The notes beneath the pieces are model-generated. The model worked only from the letters and a program-made list of their open reading frames with translations. It ran no database searches and was not told where the DNA came from. This document shows, piece after piece, positions 7,180 through 17,181 of a stretch of 64,000 bases of DNA. Origin of the DNA: Pseudomonadota bacterium. GTDB taxonomy: Bacteria; Pseudomonadota; Gammaproteobacteria; Burkholderiales; Burkholderiaceae_C. The position numbers and the translations under genes are program-made. Numbering within the stretch: position 1 is the first letter of the stretch; each line of letters begins with the position of its first letter. Location of the stretch: the NCBI GenBank assembly GCA_021783695.1, contig JAJXTO010000007.1, forward strand, positions 39,494 through 103,493, read 5' to 3'.

Positions 7180-9950
7180 GGCGTGACGCCGAGCTGGCGG
7201 ATGCCCGCGAGCACGATGGCGCTGAGTTCGGCCACATCCTGCCCCAGACGACGCGCCGCGCCCAGATCGCCCACATCCAGTGCCGACTTGGCCTGCCGCG
7301 CGAGTTCGTGAATCTCGGCGTGCTGTTCGAGCAGCAGCGCGTAGCGCGGGTCGCGGCCGTAATACAGCCGCCCCTGCCCGTTGAGCCACAGACCGAGGTG
7401 GCACTGGTTTTCCGCCGCGATGTCGAGCACATGGTCGGGAAACGGCACCTCACCGCGCACCGCCTGCTGAAGCCGCTCCACGCGACGTAACTGCGCAACC
7501 TCCACCTCACGCGGAAATTCAACGGCGCGCAGGTTGGCCGCTGGCCGCACCCAGGTCTGCACCCAGGTGGACACTGCGTCGGCCGGTAGCGGGCGGGCAA
7601 TGGCGTAACCCTGCGCCAGCGTGCAGTTCATCGCCGAGAGCACCGACAGATGCTCCAGCGTTTCTGCCCCCTCGCCGATGACTTCCAGCCCCAGCAGATT
7701 GGCTGCCGTGACCACGGCGGAGACGATGGCAAAGTCCTTGGGATCGTTGACCATGTCGCGCACGAAGGACTGGTCGATCTTGATCGACTGCGCCGGAAGC
7801 TGCTGCAGATAAGTGAGCGATGCCGCGCCGGTGCCGAAGTCGTCGAGCGCCACGCTCGCGCCCAAGTCCTGGCAGGCTTGCAGCACGTGCCGCGCCTGCT
7901 CCAGATTGCGCAAAGGCGCGGATTCGGTGACCTCCAGCATCAGCCCGCTGGCGGGATAGCCCGGATGGTTGCGCAGCGCCTGGCGCAGGTCGTCCAGAAA
8001 CTCCGGCGCCAGCAGATGCTCGGCGCTGATGTTGACCGCGATATGCAGTTCCAGCCCCTCGGCCCGCCACTGCGCGCCCTGGGTCAGCGCCTGATCGAGC
8101 ACGAAGCGGCCAATGGCGCGTGCCAGGCGTCCGTGATCGAGCGCGCCGGAAAACTCGGCCGCTTCCATCTGTCCGCCGCGCTCGGTGCGCAGGCGCAGCA
8201 GCGCCTCGACACCCACCACCGCCGGGCGTGCCGGATCGCCGCCGATGGAGACAATGGGCTGATACCACAGTGACAAGCGCCCCTGCTGCAAGGCCGCCTC
8301 CACGCTTTCGAGCAGGCTTTTCTGCTTGTGCGCGGCCATCTCGAAATCGGTCTTGAAGCGCAGGTAGCGGTCACGCCCGGCGGACTTTGCAGCGTAAAGC
8401 GCCAGATCGGCGCGACGCAGCAGGGTTTCGGCGTCGCTGCCATCGTCTGGATAGAGAGCGCAACCCAGGCTGACGGAAATCGACGCCTGCCGCCCCACGC
8501 CCAGATCGAAGGGCTGGCGCAGCGCCGAGAGAATGCGCTGCGCCGCGGCCTCTGCCGCGGTCTCGCCGCCGAAGGCGTTGGTCAGCAGCACGGCAAATTC
8601 GTCTCCACCCATGCGCGCCATGATCTCGCCTTCGCGCAGGATGGACTGCAAGCGCTGCGCGGTCTCGCGCAGCAGGCCATCGCCGGCCGAATGCCCGTAG
8701 GCATCGTTGACCTGCTTGAAACCATCGAGATCGAGCAGCAGCAAGGCGAATTCGCTCTGCCGCGCCCAGGCGGTCTCCAGCGCCAGTTGCAGGCGTTCGC
8801 GCAACAGCGCGCGGTTGCCCACCGCGGTCAGCGGATCGGTGATGGCCAGGGTGCGCAGCCGCTGCTGCTGCACCTGCGTGAGCATCAATTCACGACCGAT
8901 CTGCCCCCTGGCATAGCGATACAGCACGGTCAGCAGCAGCAGAAAGAACACCAGCCCCAGCAGCGGCGGCCAGACGGTGCGCCAATACTGCGTCCAAAGC
9001 ACACCGCTGGGAACCGAAACCGCCACGGCCAGATCGGGATGGGTTTGCAGCCGCTGCCAGCTGCCCATGCGCGTCACCCCATCCGCCACGACCAGACCGG
9101 CGTAGTGACCATGCGGCATGGAGGGATCCGTCAAAAGGGAACGGGTGAAGGCACCCGCCTGCGGTGCGGAGAAAAAGTTCTTTTCCGTCGGCGATGGCCA
9201 GCGCGCCAGCACATAGCCGTCATTGCGCGCCAGGATGGCCGCCATGCCGCTGTAGGGCAACGCGGTATTGGCCAGGGTCTGCCGCAGAAAGGTCTCGGTG
9301 CTGACTGCGGCCACGATATAGAACGCCGGATGCTTCTCGCTGGCCGCCACTTCGCGCACCAGCGGAATCACCCACACGCCCAGCAGCGGGCCGATGAACG
9401 GGCGGCCGATGATCAAGCCTTTTTGTTGCGGCAATGCGCGCAGCCGGGCGAACGCCTGCACCAGATCGGGATAGTGCTGCAGATCGGGGAGTTTGTCGGA
9501 GCGCAGCGAACTTCCCAGCAACTGGCCGCCCGCCGAGACGACGCTGATGGACAGCGCGCCGGGCAACAAGGCCTGTCGGCGTTCCAGCAGGATCTGCAAC
9601 ACCTCCGGGCGCTGCAGCAAATCGGACTTCTCGCCCAGATCGGAGCCCGTGGCGTCGAGCACCGAGGAGAAACTCTGGAAATACGACTGGGTGGCGCTCA
9701 CCAGAAAGCTGGAACTGGTGTCGAGCGAACCATACAGAATCTGCCGCTGCGCGCGCCAGGTGGTGAAGGCGTACAGCAGCGCCAGGGCGACGAAGACGAC
9801 AAACAAGGTCCAGTAGATCCGCCGGATCCAGCGTTGCGCCAGGGGCGTATCCGCGCCCCGCTCCGTTGGCTCAAAAAGCGGCAGCGCGGTTTGTTCCTCC
9901 ATGCCGGAAGTCAGGGTATCGGGTTCGGAGACGATCCGCGCGGAGGCCAT
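7170..9950 (-). CDS. Membrane GGDEF-EAL protein with C-terminal CZB-like domain
   Basis: 926 residues. Order: cytoplasmic N-terminus, TM1 (~42-65), periplasmic Cache-like sensor (~66-335), TM2 (~338-360), GGDEF domain, EAL domain, CZB-like tail. The diguanylate cyclase motif RMGGDEF is intact (~450); the RxxD inhibitory site is REGE, so product inhibition may be lost. The phosphodiesterase motifs EALLR (~582), LEVTES, DDFGTG (~703) and EGAE are kept, so both activities are possible. After the EAL domain, QCHLGLWLNG and EQHAEIHEL (~850-885) resemble the Cys and HxxxH of chemoreceptor zinc-binding domains. The start could also be the ATG at 9902; neither has a clear ribosome binding site. Likely controls c-di-GMP in response to a periplasmic and perhaps a metal/redox signal. 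Confidence 0.88.
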   Translation of the reverse strand: MASARIVSEPDTLTSGMEEQTALPLFEPTERGADTPLAQRWIRRIYWTLFVVFVALALLYAFTTWRAQRQILYGSLDTSSSFLVSATQSYFQSFSSVLDATGSDLGEKSDLLQRPEVLQILLERRQALLPGALSISVVSAGGQLLGSSLRSDKLPDLQHYPDLVQAFARLRALPQQKGLIIGRPFIGPLLGVWVIPLVREVAASEKHPAFYIVAAVSTETFLRQTLANTALPYSGMAAILARNDGYVLARWPSPTEKNFFSAPQAGAFTRSLLTDPSMPHGHYAGLVVADGVTRMGSWQRLQTHPDLAVAVSVPSGVLWTQYWRTVWPPLLGLVFFLLLLTVLYRYARGQIGRELMLTQVQQQRLRTLAITDPLTAVGNRALLRERLQLALETAWARQSEFALLLLDLDGFKQVNDAYGHSAGDGLLRETAQRLQSILREGEIMARMGGDEFAVLLTNAFGGETAAEAAAQRILSALRQPFDLGVGRQASISVSLGCALYPDDGSDAETLLRRADLALYAAKSAGRDRYLRFKTDFEMAAHKQKSLLESVEAALQQGRLSLWYQPIVSIGGDPARPAVVGVEALLRLRTERGGQMEAAEFSGALDHGRLARAIGRFVLDQALTQGAQWRAEGLELHIAVNISAEHLLAPEFLDDLRQALRNHPGYPASGLMLEVTESAPLRNLEQARHVLQACQDLGASVALDDFGTGAASLTYLQQLPAQSIKIDQSFVRDMVNDPKDFAIVSAVVTAANLLGLEVIGEGAETLEHLSVLSAMNCTLAQGYAIARPLPADAVSTWVQTWVRPAANLRAVEFPREVEVAQLRRVERLQQAVRGEVPFPDHVLDIAAENQCHLGLWLNGQGRLYYGRDPRYALLLEQHAEIHELARQAKSALDVGDLGAARRLGQDVAELSAIVLAGIRQLGVTPQD

Positions 9951-10103
9951 GCAATGCGGTGGATGGGAAGGGCTGACTTGATCGGGACGGGAATGCTGCG
10001 CAGTAAAGACCTGCAGGCCGTGGCACTTTACCGCGCCCTTTCCACGGATCACAACGCCCTATTCCCGGAGGCGCGCATCAATCTGCTGATTGTGTGGAGA
10101 ACT

Positions 10104-11039
10104 TCACAACTCCTGCTCCAGCGGTACTGTCTGCTTGCGCGTATTGAGCGCCACATGAATGCCGCCGAAGATGAGCAAGGCTGCCCAGAAGTGATACCAA
10201 TGGATGGTTTCACCGAGAAACAGCCAGCTCAGCAGCGCGGCGAACAACGGCGCGAGATTGCCGAAGTACGCCGGAATCTGCGCCCCGACCTTGCCAACCG
10301 CGCTGCCCCAGCACCAGTACGCCAGCAGCGACGGCAGCACCGCCACATAGGCCAGCGCCAGCCAGACCGGACCGCCCCAGTGTGTGGTCTGCCCGCCAAT
10401 CCAGCGCTCGGCCAGCATGAAGGGCAGGATGGACAGCACGCCCCAGATCATCTGCGCCGCCAGCGAGGTCATCGGTGCCAGGCCCAGCGGGCGCTGGCGC
10501 AGCTCCCAGGTGTAGATCGCCCACAGGAACACGGCCAGCAGCATGATCAGATCGCCTGGAGCGAAGTGCAGCGCCGCCAGATGCGCCACGTCGCCCTTGG
10601 CCACGACCATTGCCACCCCCGCGACGGACAACAGCGCGCCGATCCACTGCGCCCTGCCCACGGCCTGCTTGTAGAACGCTCCGCCGATCAGCAGGATGAA
10701 CACCGGCGCGCTCGACGTGATGAGCGAGACGTTGAGCGGCGTGGCGGTCTCCAGCGCCACATATTGCAGCGAGTTGTAGCTGCCCACCCCCAGAATGCCC
10801 ATGACGGCGAGCGACTTCCATTTGCTGCGCAGCACGGCGCGGTTGCGCCACAGATCGGGGCCGACGATGAGCAGCGCGATCGCCAGGGCGAAAAACCAGC
10901 GGTAAAAACTCAGCGCAAGCGGAGGAATCTGCCCCACCATCAGCCGTCCCACCACGGCATTGCCGGCCCAGAACAGCGGGGGCAGAGTCAGCAGCAGGGC
11001 GGTTTGCGGATCGAGCAGGCGCGGTCTATGGCGGGGCAT
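10104..11039 (-). CDS. EamA/DMT-family transporter
   Basis: 311 residues with about ten hydrophobic helices in two EamA repeats, the layout of inner-membrane drug/metabolite exporters. Typical features are LPPLFWAGNAVVGR in TM1, SYNSLQYVALETATPLNVSL in the first repeat, and LAYWCWGSAVGKVG and LFLGETIHWYHFWAALLIF in the second. It lies 70 bases downstream of rfbC on the same strand and could be read through from the rhamnose operon, though its function need not be linked. The substrate cannot be told from sequence. Confidence 0.88.
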   Translation of the reverse strand: MPRHRPRLLDPQTALLLTLPPLFWAGNAVVGRLMVGQIPPLALSFYRWFFALAIALLIVGPDLWRNRAVLRSKWKSLAVMGILGVGSYNSLQYVALETATPLNVSLITSSAPVFILLIGGAFYKQAVGRAQWIGALLSVAGVAMVVAKGDVAHLAALHFAPGDLIMLLAVFLWAIYTWELRQRPLGLAPMTSLAAQMIWGVLSILPFMLAERWIGGQTTHWGGPVWLALAYVAVLPSLLAYWCWGSAVGKVGAQIPAYFGNLAPLFAALLSWLFLGETIHWYHFWAALLIFGGIHVALNTRKQTVPLEQEL

Positions 11040-11109
11040 GGGCGCATTATTTCAGTGCGGCGGCAAGTCTGCCCGAAGCCCGCTTGCCCCAAGCCAGGAG
11101 CGAAGCCCT

Positions 11110-11673
11110 TCAGGCGTAGACCTCGGCTCCCGCCAGCCGCGGCGCTGCGGCGTCCTTGGCGGCCAGACTGGGCAGGCCGTCCGGCAGGTTCAGCCCTGCG
11201 AGTGGCCAGTCGATTGCGAGTTGCGGGTCGTTCCAGGCCAGATTGCGGTCATGCTCGGGGTACCAGTAATCGGTGGTTTTGTAGAGGAAATCGGCAGTCT
11301 CGCTCAGCACCACAAAACCGTGGCCGAAGCCCGGCGGCACCCACAGCAGGCGCTGGTTGTCGGCGCTGAGTTCCACGCCGACCCATTGGCCAAAGCGGGG
11401 AGAGCTTTTGCGCAGATCCACCGCCACGTCCCACACCGCGCCGGTGACGGCGCGTACCAGCTTGCCCTGCGGCTTGACGAGCTGATAGTGCAGGCCACGC
11501 AGCACGCCGCGGGCCGATCTGGAGTGGTTGTCCTGCACGAACTCCAGATCCAGCCCGGTGTCGGCCGCAAAGGTCTTGCGGTTGTAGCTCTCGAAAAAAA
11601 AGCCGCGGGGGTCGCCGAACACCTTGGGCTCGAGGATGAGCACTTCGGGCAGGGCGGTGGGGATGACGTTCAT
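11110..11673 (-). CDS. rfbC: dTDP-4-dehydrorhamnose 3,5-epimerase
   Basis: 187 residues, normal length. It converts dTDP-4-keto-6-deoxyglucose to dTDP-4-keto-rhamnose, the third step of dTDP-L-rhamnose synthesis in the cytoplasm. Seen motifs: [29 protein letters not shown] with the catalytic His region, the Asp in [13 protein letters not shown], and VPPGFGHGF. The ATG overlaps the rfbA stop (ATGA) and is preceded by GAGGAGG inside rfbA. Last gene of the rfbB-D-A-C operon. Confidence 0.95.
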   Translation of the reverse strand: MNVIPTALPEVLILEPKVFGDPRGFFFESYNRKTFAADTGLDLEFVQDNHSRSARGVLRGLHYQLVKPQGKLVRAVTGAVWDVAVDLRKSSPRFGQWVGVELSADNQRLLWVPPGFGHGFVVLSETADFLYKTTDYWYPEHDRNLAWNDPQLAIDWPLAGLNLPDGLPSLAAKDAAAPRLAGAEVYA

Positions 11674-12557
11674 GCGCCCTCCTCGGTGAGAAGCCGCAGC
11701 AGATACTGGCCGTAGCCGTTTTTTTTCATCGGCTCGGCCAGACGCTGCAGTTGCGCGGCATCGATCCAGCCGTTGCGCAAGGCGATCTCCTCCGGGCAGG
11801 CCACTTTGAGACCCTGGCGCTTTTCGATGGTGGCGATGAACTGTCCGGCTTCGAGCAGGCTGTCGTGGGTGCCGGTGTCGAGCCAGGCGTAGCCGCGGCC
11901 CAGCGTCTGCACCTGCAGGGTGCCCTGCTCCAGATAGACGCGGTTGACGTCGGTGATCTCCAGCTCGCCGCGCGGCGAGGGCTTGAGGCTGGCGGCGATG
12001 TCGGCCACCTGGTTGTCGTAGAAGTACAGGCCGGTGACGGCGTAGTTGCTCCTCGGCCTGGCGGGTTTCTCTTCGATGCTGATGGCGCGGCCGCCGGCGT
12101 CGAACTCGACCACACCGTAACGCTCGGGATCGTGCACGTGGTAGGCGTAGACCGTGGCGCCACGGGTCTGGGCGGTGGCCTCTTTCAGCGAGGCCTGCAG
12201 GTCGTGGCCCCAGAACAGGTTGTCGCCCAGCACGAGCGCGCTGGCCGCGTTGCCGATGAAGTCGCGGCCGATCAGGAAGGCCTGCGCCAGTCCGTCGGGG
12301 CTGGGCTGCACGGCGTACTGCAGGTTCAGACCCCACTGGCTGCCATCACCCAGCAACTGGGCAAAGCGCGGGGTGTCCTGTGGGGTGGAGATGATGAGCA
12401 CCTCGCGGATGCCCGCGAGCATCAGCGCGGACAGCGGGTAGTAGATCATCGGCTTGTCGTACACCGGCAGCAGTTGCTTGCTCACCGCCTGCGTGACGGG
12501 ATACAGGCGGGTGCCGGAGCCGCCGGCGAGGATGAGGCCTTTGCGTGGCTGGGTCAT
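11670..12557 (-). CDS. rfbA: Glucose-1-phosphate thymidylyltransferase
   Basis: 295 residues. It makes dTDP-glucose from dTTP and glucose-1-phosphate, the entry step of the dTDP-rhamnose pathway. The nucleotide-binding motif [11 protein letters not shown] and the product-site segments [14 protein letters not shown] and [10 protein letters not shown] are intact, as is the GELEITDVN block. The start ATG shares four bases with the rfbD stop. The frame is open far upstream, but that part is a shadow of rfbD. Translational coupling on both sides is likely. Confidence 0.96.
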   Translation of the reverse strand: MTQPRKGLILAGGSGTRLYPVTQAVSKQLLPVYDKPMIYYPLSALMLAGIREVLIISTPQDTPRFAQLLGDGSQWGLNLQYAVQPSPDGLAQAFLIGRDFIGNAASALVLGDNLFWGHDLQASLKEATAQTRGATVYAYHVHDPERYGVVEFDAGGRAISIEEKPARPRSNYAVTGLYFYDNQVADIAASLKPSPRGELEITDVNRVYLEQGTLQVQTLGRGYAWLDTGTHDSLLEAGQFIATIEKRQGLKVACPEEIALRNGWIDAAQLQRLAEPMKKNGYGQYLLRLLTEEGA

Positions 12558-13456
12558 AGCGGGAGTTCGTCGATCAGGCGTTGCACCTGGGTCTGCCAGG
12601 GCGGCAGAGTCAGGTTGAAGGTCGTCTGGAGTTTGCCGCAGTCCAGCCGGGAGTTGGCCGGGCGCGGCGCGGGCAGCGGGTAGTCGGCGGTGGGAATGGC
12701 CTGCACCTGCTCGGGCGGGCAGCGCAGCGCCCTGCCGCGGGCGGCAGCCTGGGTGAGGACGAACTGCGCATAGCCGTGCCAACTGGTGCTGCCCTGCGCG
12801 GTGAGGTGGTAGAGGCCGCTGGCCTGCGCCGCAAGGGCGGCATCGGTGCGCAGGCGGTGCAGCATGAGCGCGGTGGCGTCGGCAATGAGTTCGGCGCTGG
12901 TGGGGGCGCCGAACTGGTCGGCGATCACCCGCAGGCTGTCGCGTTCGGCGGCGAGTTTGAGCATGGTCTTGGCGAAGTTGCCGCCGCGCGCCGCATACAC
13001 CCAGGAGGTGCGCAGGATGAGGTGGCGGCAGCCGCTGGCGGCAATGGCCTGCTCGCCCGCCAGCTTGCTCTTGCCGTAGACGCTTTGCGGGTTGGGCGTG
13101 TCGCGCTCGGTGTAGGGCACGGCTTTGCTGCCGTCGAACACATAGTCGGTCGAGTAGTGCGCCAGCCAGGCATCGTGGGCGGTGGCGTAGTCCGCCAGGA
13201 TCTGCGGAGCCTCGGCGTTGATGCGCTGCGCCAGCGCGGGCTCGGTCTCGGCCTTGTCGACTGCGGTGTAGGCGGCGGCGTTGACGATGACCTGCGGGCG
13301 CTCGCGTTGCAGCACGGCGCGCAGGGCGTCGAGATGGTTGAGGTCGGCCTGGGCGCGGTTACGCGGCAGCACGGTGCCCAGAGGCAACAGGGCGCGGCGC
13401 AATTCCCAGCCGACCTGACCGTCTGCACCCAGCAGCAGGATGCGCGGCGGGTTCAA
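12554..13456 (-). CDS. rfbD: dTDP-4-dehydrorhamnose reductase, TTG start
   Basis: 300 residues. It reduces dTDP-4-keto-rhamnose to dTDP-L-rhamnose, the last step. Motifs: the Rossmann [10 protein letters not shown], the [13 protein letters not shown] block, STDYVFDG and the catalytic YGKSKLAGE. The reading frame has no ATG near the expected N-terminus; a TTG at 13456 gives the usual start [10 protein letters not shown] (first residue Met) and overlaps the rfbB stop as TTGA, the same 4-base geometry as the ATGA junctions downstream. I therefore call TTG as the start, probably dependent on coupling to rfbB. Confidence 0.92.
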   Translation of the reverse strand: MNPPRILLLGADGQVGWELRRALLPLGTVLPRNRAQADLNHLDALRAVLQRERPQVIVNAAAYTAVDKAETEPALAQRINAEAPQILADYATAHDAWLAHYSTDYVFDGSKAVPYTERDTPNPQSVYGKSKLAGEQAIAASGCRHLILRTSWVYAARGGNFAKTMLKLAAERDSLRVIADQFGAPTSAELIADATALMLHRLRTDAALAAQASGLYHLTAQGSTSWHGYAQFVLTQAAARGRALRCPPEQVQAIPTADYPLPAPRPANSRLDCGKLQTTFNLTLPPWQTQVQRLIDELPL

Positions 13457-14541
13457 GCCACGGCTCCGGCTGGGTCTCCCGCCTGAGCCCCGTACTGCGT
13501 GCCGACCCACTGGCGGTAGGCGCCGCTGGTGACGTGCGCCACCCAGTCGGGATGGTCGAGATACCACTGCACGGTGCGCGCGAGGCCGGTGGTGAAGGTT
13601 TCCTGCGGGGTCCAGCCGAGTTCGCGTTCGATCTTGCCCGCGTCGATGGCGTAGCGGCGGTCGTGGCCGGGGCGGTCGGTCACAAAGGTGATCTGGGCCT
13701 TGTAGCGGGTGCCGTCGGCCTTGGGACGCAGATCGTCGAGCAGGTCGCACAGGGTGTGAACGACATCGAGGTTCTTCACCTCGTTGCAGCCGCCGATGTT
13801 GTAGGTCTGGCCGAGTGCGCCGGCCTCGAGCACACGGGCAATGGCGCGGCAGTGGTCTTCCACATACAGCCAGTCGCGCACGTTCTGGCCGTCGCCGTAC
13901 ACCGGCAGGGATTTGCCGGCCAGGGCGTTGTGGATCATCAGCGGGATGAGTTTCTCGGGGAACTGGTAGGGGCCGTAGTTGTTGGAGCAGTTGGTGGTGA
14001 GCACCGGCAGGCCGTAGGTGTGATGCCAGGCACGCACGAGGTGGTCGGAGGCGGCCTTGCTCGCGCTGTAGGGGCTGTTGGGCGCGTAGGGGGTGGTTTC
14101 GGTGAAGGCCGGGTCGGTGGGGCTCAGGCTGCCGTAGACCTCGTCGGTGGACACATGCAGGAAGCGGAAGGCAGCCTTCTCCGCATGCGGCAAAGCGCTC
14201 CAGTAGGCGCGGGTGGCTTCGAGCAGCTCGAAGGTGCCCTGCACATTGGTGCGGATGAAGTCCCCCGGGCCGTGGATGGAGCGGTCGACATGGCTCTCGG
14301 CGGCGAAGTGCAGGATGGCGCGCGGGCGGTGCTGAGCAAGCAGCGCGGCCACGGCGGGCCGGTCGCCAATGTCCACCTTGGCGAAGTGATAGCGCGCATC
14401 GCCCTGCACGCTGGCCAGGCTTTCCAGATTGCCGGCGTAGGTCAGGGCGTCGAGCACCAGCACGGGCTCGTCGGACTGGCCCAGCCAGTGATGAACAAAG
14501 TTGGCGCCGATGAAACCGGCAGCTCCGGTGAGGAAAATCAT
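13453..14541 (-). CDS. rfbB: dTDP-glucose 4,6-dehydratase
   Basis: 362 residues, family length. NAD-dependent SDR enzyme that converts dTDP-glucose to dTDP-4-keto-6-deoxyglucose. It shows the NAD-binding motif [12 protein letters not shown], the [11 protein letters not shown] block, the [11 protein letters not shown] strand with the active-site Thr, Asp and Glu, and the catalytic YSASKAASD. First gene of the four-gene operon. It starts 118 bases after the stop of sdaA on the same strand, with no obvious terminator between, so read-through from the glycine operon is possible. Confidence 0.96.
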   Translation of the reverse strand: MIFLTGAAGFIGANFVHHWLGQSDEPVLVLDALTYAGNLESLASVQGDARYHFAKVDIGDRPAVAALLAQHRPRAILHFAAESHVDRSIHGPGDFIRTNVQGTFELLEATRAYWSALPHAEKAAFRFLHVSTDEVYGSLSPTDPAFTETTPYAPNSPYSASKAASDHLVRAWHHTYGLPVLTTNCSNNYGPYQFPEKLIPLMIHNALAGKSLPVYGDGQNVRDWLYVEDHCRAIARVLEAGALGQTYNIGGCNEVKNLDVVHTLCDLLDDLRPKADGTRYKAQITFVTDRPGHDRRYAIDAGKIERELGWTPQETFTTGLARTVQWYLDHPDWVAHVTSGAYRQWVGTQYGAQAGDPAGAVA

Positions 14542-14658
14542 GGTTTGGTTGAAATTCTGCTGAAAGATCGGTCATGTCGCCGGGATACGGCGCAACTGTC
14601 AGGATAACAACGCCGCGCGTGCTGGCCGTCTGCGCGCGTCATGACCATCAAGCCCCGG

Positions 14659-16083
14659 TCAGCATTCGATGATGTTCACCGCCAGGCCGCCACGGGCGGT
14701 TTCCTTGTACTTGGTCTGCATATCGGCGCCGGTGTCGCGCATGGTCTTGATGACCTGATCGAGCGAGACGATGTGGCGGCCGTCGCCGTGCAGCGCCATG
14801 CGCGCGGCGTTGAGGGCCTGCACCGAGGCGATGGCGTTGCGTTCGATGCAGGGCACCTGCACCAGTCCGCCAACGGGGTCGCAGGTCAGGCCGAGGTGGT
14901 GCTCCATGCCGATTTCCGCGGCGTTTTCCACCTGTTCGGGCGTGCCGCCAAGCACGGCGCACAGCGCACCGGCGGCCATTGAGCAGGCCACGCCGACCTC
15001 GCCCTGGCAGCCCACCTCGGCGCCGCTGATCGATGCATTCTCTTTGTAGAGCAGGCCGATGGCGCCGGCAGTGAGCAGGAAATCGGCCACGCCCGCGTCG
15101 TTCGCGCCGGGCACGAAGCGGGTGTAGTAGTGCAGCACGGCGGGAATGATGCCGGCGGCGCCGTTGGTCGGCGCGGTGACCACGCGGCCACCTGCAGCGT
15201 TCTCTTCGTTGACCGCCAGGGCGTAGAGGTTGACCCAATCGATGGCCTGCAGCGGATCATGCAGGGGCTGCAGCGGCGCGGTCAGCGCCGTTGCGCCGCT
15301 GGGGACGGGGCTGCCTGCGAGAGTGCGGTAGAGCTGCGGCGCGCGGCGGCGCACATGCAGCCAGCCGGGCAACTCGCCTTCGGTGGCGCAGCCGCGCGCC
15401 ACGCAGGCCTGCATGACCTGCCAGATGCGCAGCAGTTCGCGGTCGATGTCGGCATCGGCACGCCAATGCCGCTCGTTGCGGCGCATGACGGCGGCGATGC
15501 TCAGGCCGTGCGTGCGGGTGAGCGCCAGCAGTTCCACCGCGCTGTGAAACGGCAGCGGCAGCACGGTGGTGTCGGGTGCGACGCGCTTTTGCCGTTCGCC
15601 ATCAGCGGCCACTTCGTCGCTGACGACAAAACCGCCGCCAACCGAGTAGTAGATGCGCTGATCGAGCACGGCACCCGTGGCATCGAAGGCGGAAAACTGC
15701 ATGCCGTTGGCGTGCAGCGGCAGTTGCCGGAGGGCGAAGAACGTGATGTCGCGCGCCGGGTCGAAGTTCAGTGGCTGCAGGCCCAGCAGGCCGAGCCGGT
15801 GTGTGGCCTGCAGCGCCGCGATGCGCCCGCCAATGCTGTCCACATCCACGGTGTCGGGCAGATCGCCCTGCAGGCCGAGGATGACCGCACGGTCGCTCCC
15901 ATGTCCCTTGCCGGTGGCGCCGAGCGAGCCATACAGCGCGCACTCCACCCGGGCCACGCGCTTCAGCTTGCCGCTGGCCTGCAACTGCAGTGCAAACAGC
16001 CGCGCCGCGCGCATCGGCCCCACGGTATGCGAGCTGCTCGGGCCGATGCCTACCTTGAACAGATCGAACACCGAGACGGCCAC
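14659..16083 (-). CDS. sdaA: L-serine ammonia-lyase (L-serine deaminase), iron-sulfur type
   Basis: 474 residues, single-chain SdaA. It deaminates L-serine to pyruvate and ammonia with a [4Fe-4S] cluster in the cytoplasm. N-terminal SDH_beta part: [20 protein letters not shown]-terminal SDH_alpha part: [20 protein letters not shown] and GLTCDPVGG, whose cysteines hold the cluster. The start is a GTG at 16083, giving the family N-terminus, with a purine-rich GAAAGAAG upstream, 15 bases after the ltaE stop. As last gene of the gcv operon it would drain serine made from glycine into pyruvate. Confidence 0.95.
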   Translation of the reverse strand: MAVSVFDLFKVGIGPSSSHTVGPMRAARLFALQLQASGKLKRVARVECALYGSLGATGKGHGSDRAVILGLQGDLPDTVDVDSIGGRIAALQATHRLGLLGLQPLNFDPARDITFFALRQLPLHANGMQFSAFDATGAVLDQRIYYSVGGGFVVSDEVAADGERQKRVAPDTTVLPLPFHSAVELLALTRTHGLSIAAVMRRNERHWRADADIDRELLRIWQVMQACVARGCATEGELPGWLHVRRRAPQLYRTLAGSPVPSGATALTAPLQPLHDPLQAIDWVNLYALAVNEENAAGGRVVTAPTNGAAGIIPAVLHYYTRFVPGANDAGVADFLLTAGAIGLLYKENASISGAEVGCQGEVGVACSMAAGALCAVLGGTPEQVENAAEIGMEHHLGLTCDPVGGLVQVPCIERNAIASVQALNAARMALHGDGRHIVSLDQVIKTMRDTGADMQTKYKETARGGLAVNIIEC

Positions 16084-16098
16084 GGCGCTTCTTTCAGA

Positions 16099-17169
16099 TC
16101 AGTCCTGCGCCGCGCAGGCCGCGATGAGATCGGCGGCGAAGGCGTCCACCGATTCGGGCGTGGTGTCCCAGGCGCACATCAGTCGGCAGCCTCCGTCGGC
16201 GATGAATTCGTAGAAACGCCAGCCCTGTGCGTGCAGGGTGTCGATGACGGCGCGGGGCAGATGGGCGAACACCGCATTGGCCTCGGGCGGGTGCATCACC
16301 CGCACGCCGGGAACGGCGTGGATGGCCGCATACAGACGTTGCGCCATGGCGTTGGCATGGCTGGCGTGGCGCAGCCAGGTGGCGTTTTCCAGCATGCCCA
16401 GCCAGGGCGCGGAAATGAAGCGCATTTTCGAGGCGAGCTGTCCAGCCTGTTTCACCCGCCAGGCGAAATCGGCGGAGAGCTCACGGTCGAAGAACACCAC
16501 GGCCTCGCCAACGGGCAGGCCGTTCTTGGTGCCGCCGAAGCACAGCACGTCCACCCCGGCGCGCCAGGTGATGTCGCTCGGATGGCAGCCCAGCGTGGCC
16601 ACGGCGTTGGCAAAGCGCGCGCCGTCCATGTGCAGCTTGAGGCGGTGGCGCTTGGCCATGGCGGCGATGGCGCGCACTTCCTCGACGCTGTAGACGGTGC
16701 CGAGCTCGGTCGCCTGGGTGATGGAGACGACCTTGGGCTTGGGGAAGTGGATGTCGCTGCGCTTGGTGACCAGCGCATCGATGGCATCCGGCGTGAGCTT
16801 GCCGCGCCGTGCCTGCGGGCTTTCGGATTCGGTGATCAGCAGCTTGGAGCCGCCGGAGAAAAACTCCGGGCAGCCGCACTCGTCGGTTTCGATATGCGCC
16901 ACCGGGGTGCAGATCACCGAGTGGTAGCTCTGGCACATGGCGGCGAGCGCCAGCGAATTGGCCGCCGTGCCGTTGAACACGAAATAGACGTCGCAGTCGG
17001 TCTGGAACAGTTCACGCAGACGGTCGGAGACGCGCTGCGTCCAGCCGTCGTCGCCATAGGCCGGCTGATGGCCGGATGCATTGGCCTGCAGCAGCCAGTG
17101 CAAGGCTTCCGGGCAGATGCCGGCGTAGTTGTCGCTGGCGAAATGTTGTCGGATTTCTGGGGTGTGCAT
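16099..17169 (-). CDS. ltaE: Low-specificity L-threonine aldolase
   Basis: 356 residues. PLP enzyme splitting L-threonine or L-allo-threonine into glycine and acetaldehyde. The PLP lysine lies in VLCFGGTKNGLP; the preceding HMDGARFANA contains the Asp/Arg contacts. The N-terminus SDNYAGICPEAL is typical of the LtaE-like branch. It sits 12 bases after gcvP and 15 before sdaA, so it belongs to the riboswitch-controlled operon and supplies glycine to the cleavage system. Confidence 0.93.
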   Translation of the reverse strand: MHTPEIRQHFASDNYAGICPEALHWLLQANASGHQPAYGDDGWTQRVSDRLRELFQTDCDVYFVFNGTAANSLALAAMCQSYHSVICTPVAHIETDECGCPEFFSGGSKLLITESESPQARRGKLTPDAIDALVTKRSDIHFPKPKVVSITQATELGTVYSVEEVRAIAAMAKRHRLKLHMDGARFANAVATLGCHPSDITWRAGVDVLCFGGTKNGLPVGEAVVFFDRELSADFAWRVKQAGQLASKMRFISAPWLGMLENATWLRHASHANAMAQRLYAAIHAVPGVRVMHPPEANAVFAHLPRAVIDTLHAQGWRFYEFIADGGCRLMCAWDTTPESVDAFAADLIAACAAQD

Positions 17170-17181
17170 GGAGTGGAGTTG

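Noticed and set aside
11062..11088. Stem-loop between rfbC and the EamA gene as a terminator
   Set aside because: Only a 6-bp stem (GGCAAG/CTTGCC) with a 15-base loop and no T-run, so termination is doubtful.
8328..11369. A plus-strand open frame of over 1000 codons
   Set aside because: It is antisense to the GGDEF-EAL and EamA genes, is rich in Arg, Gln, His and Gly, and shows no domain. Long antisense frames are expected in GC-rich DNA.
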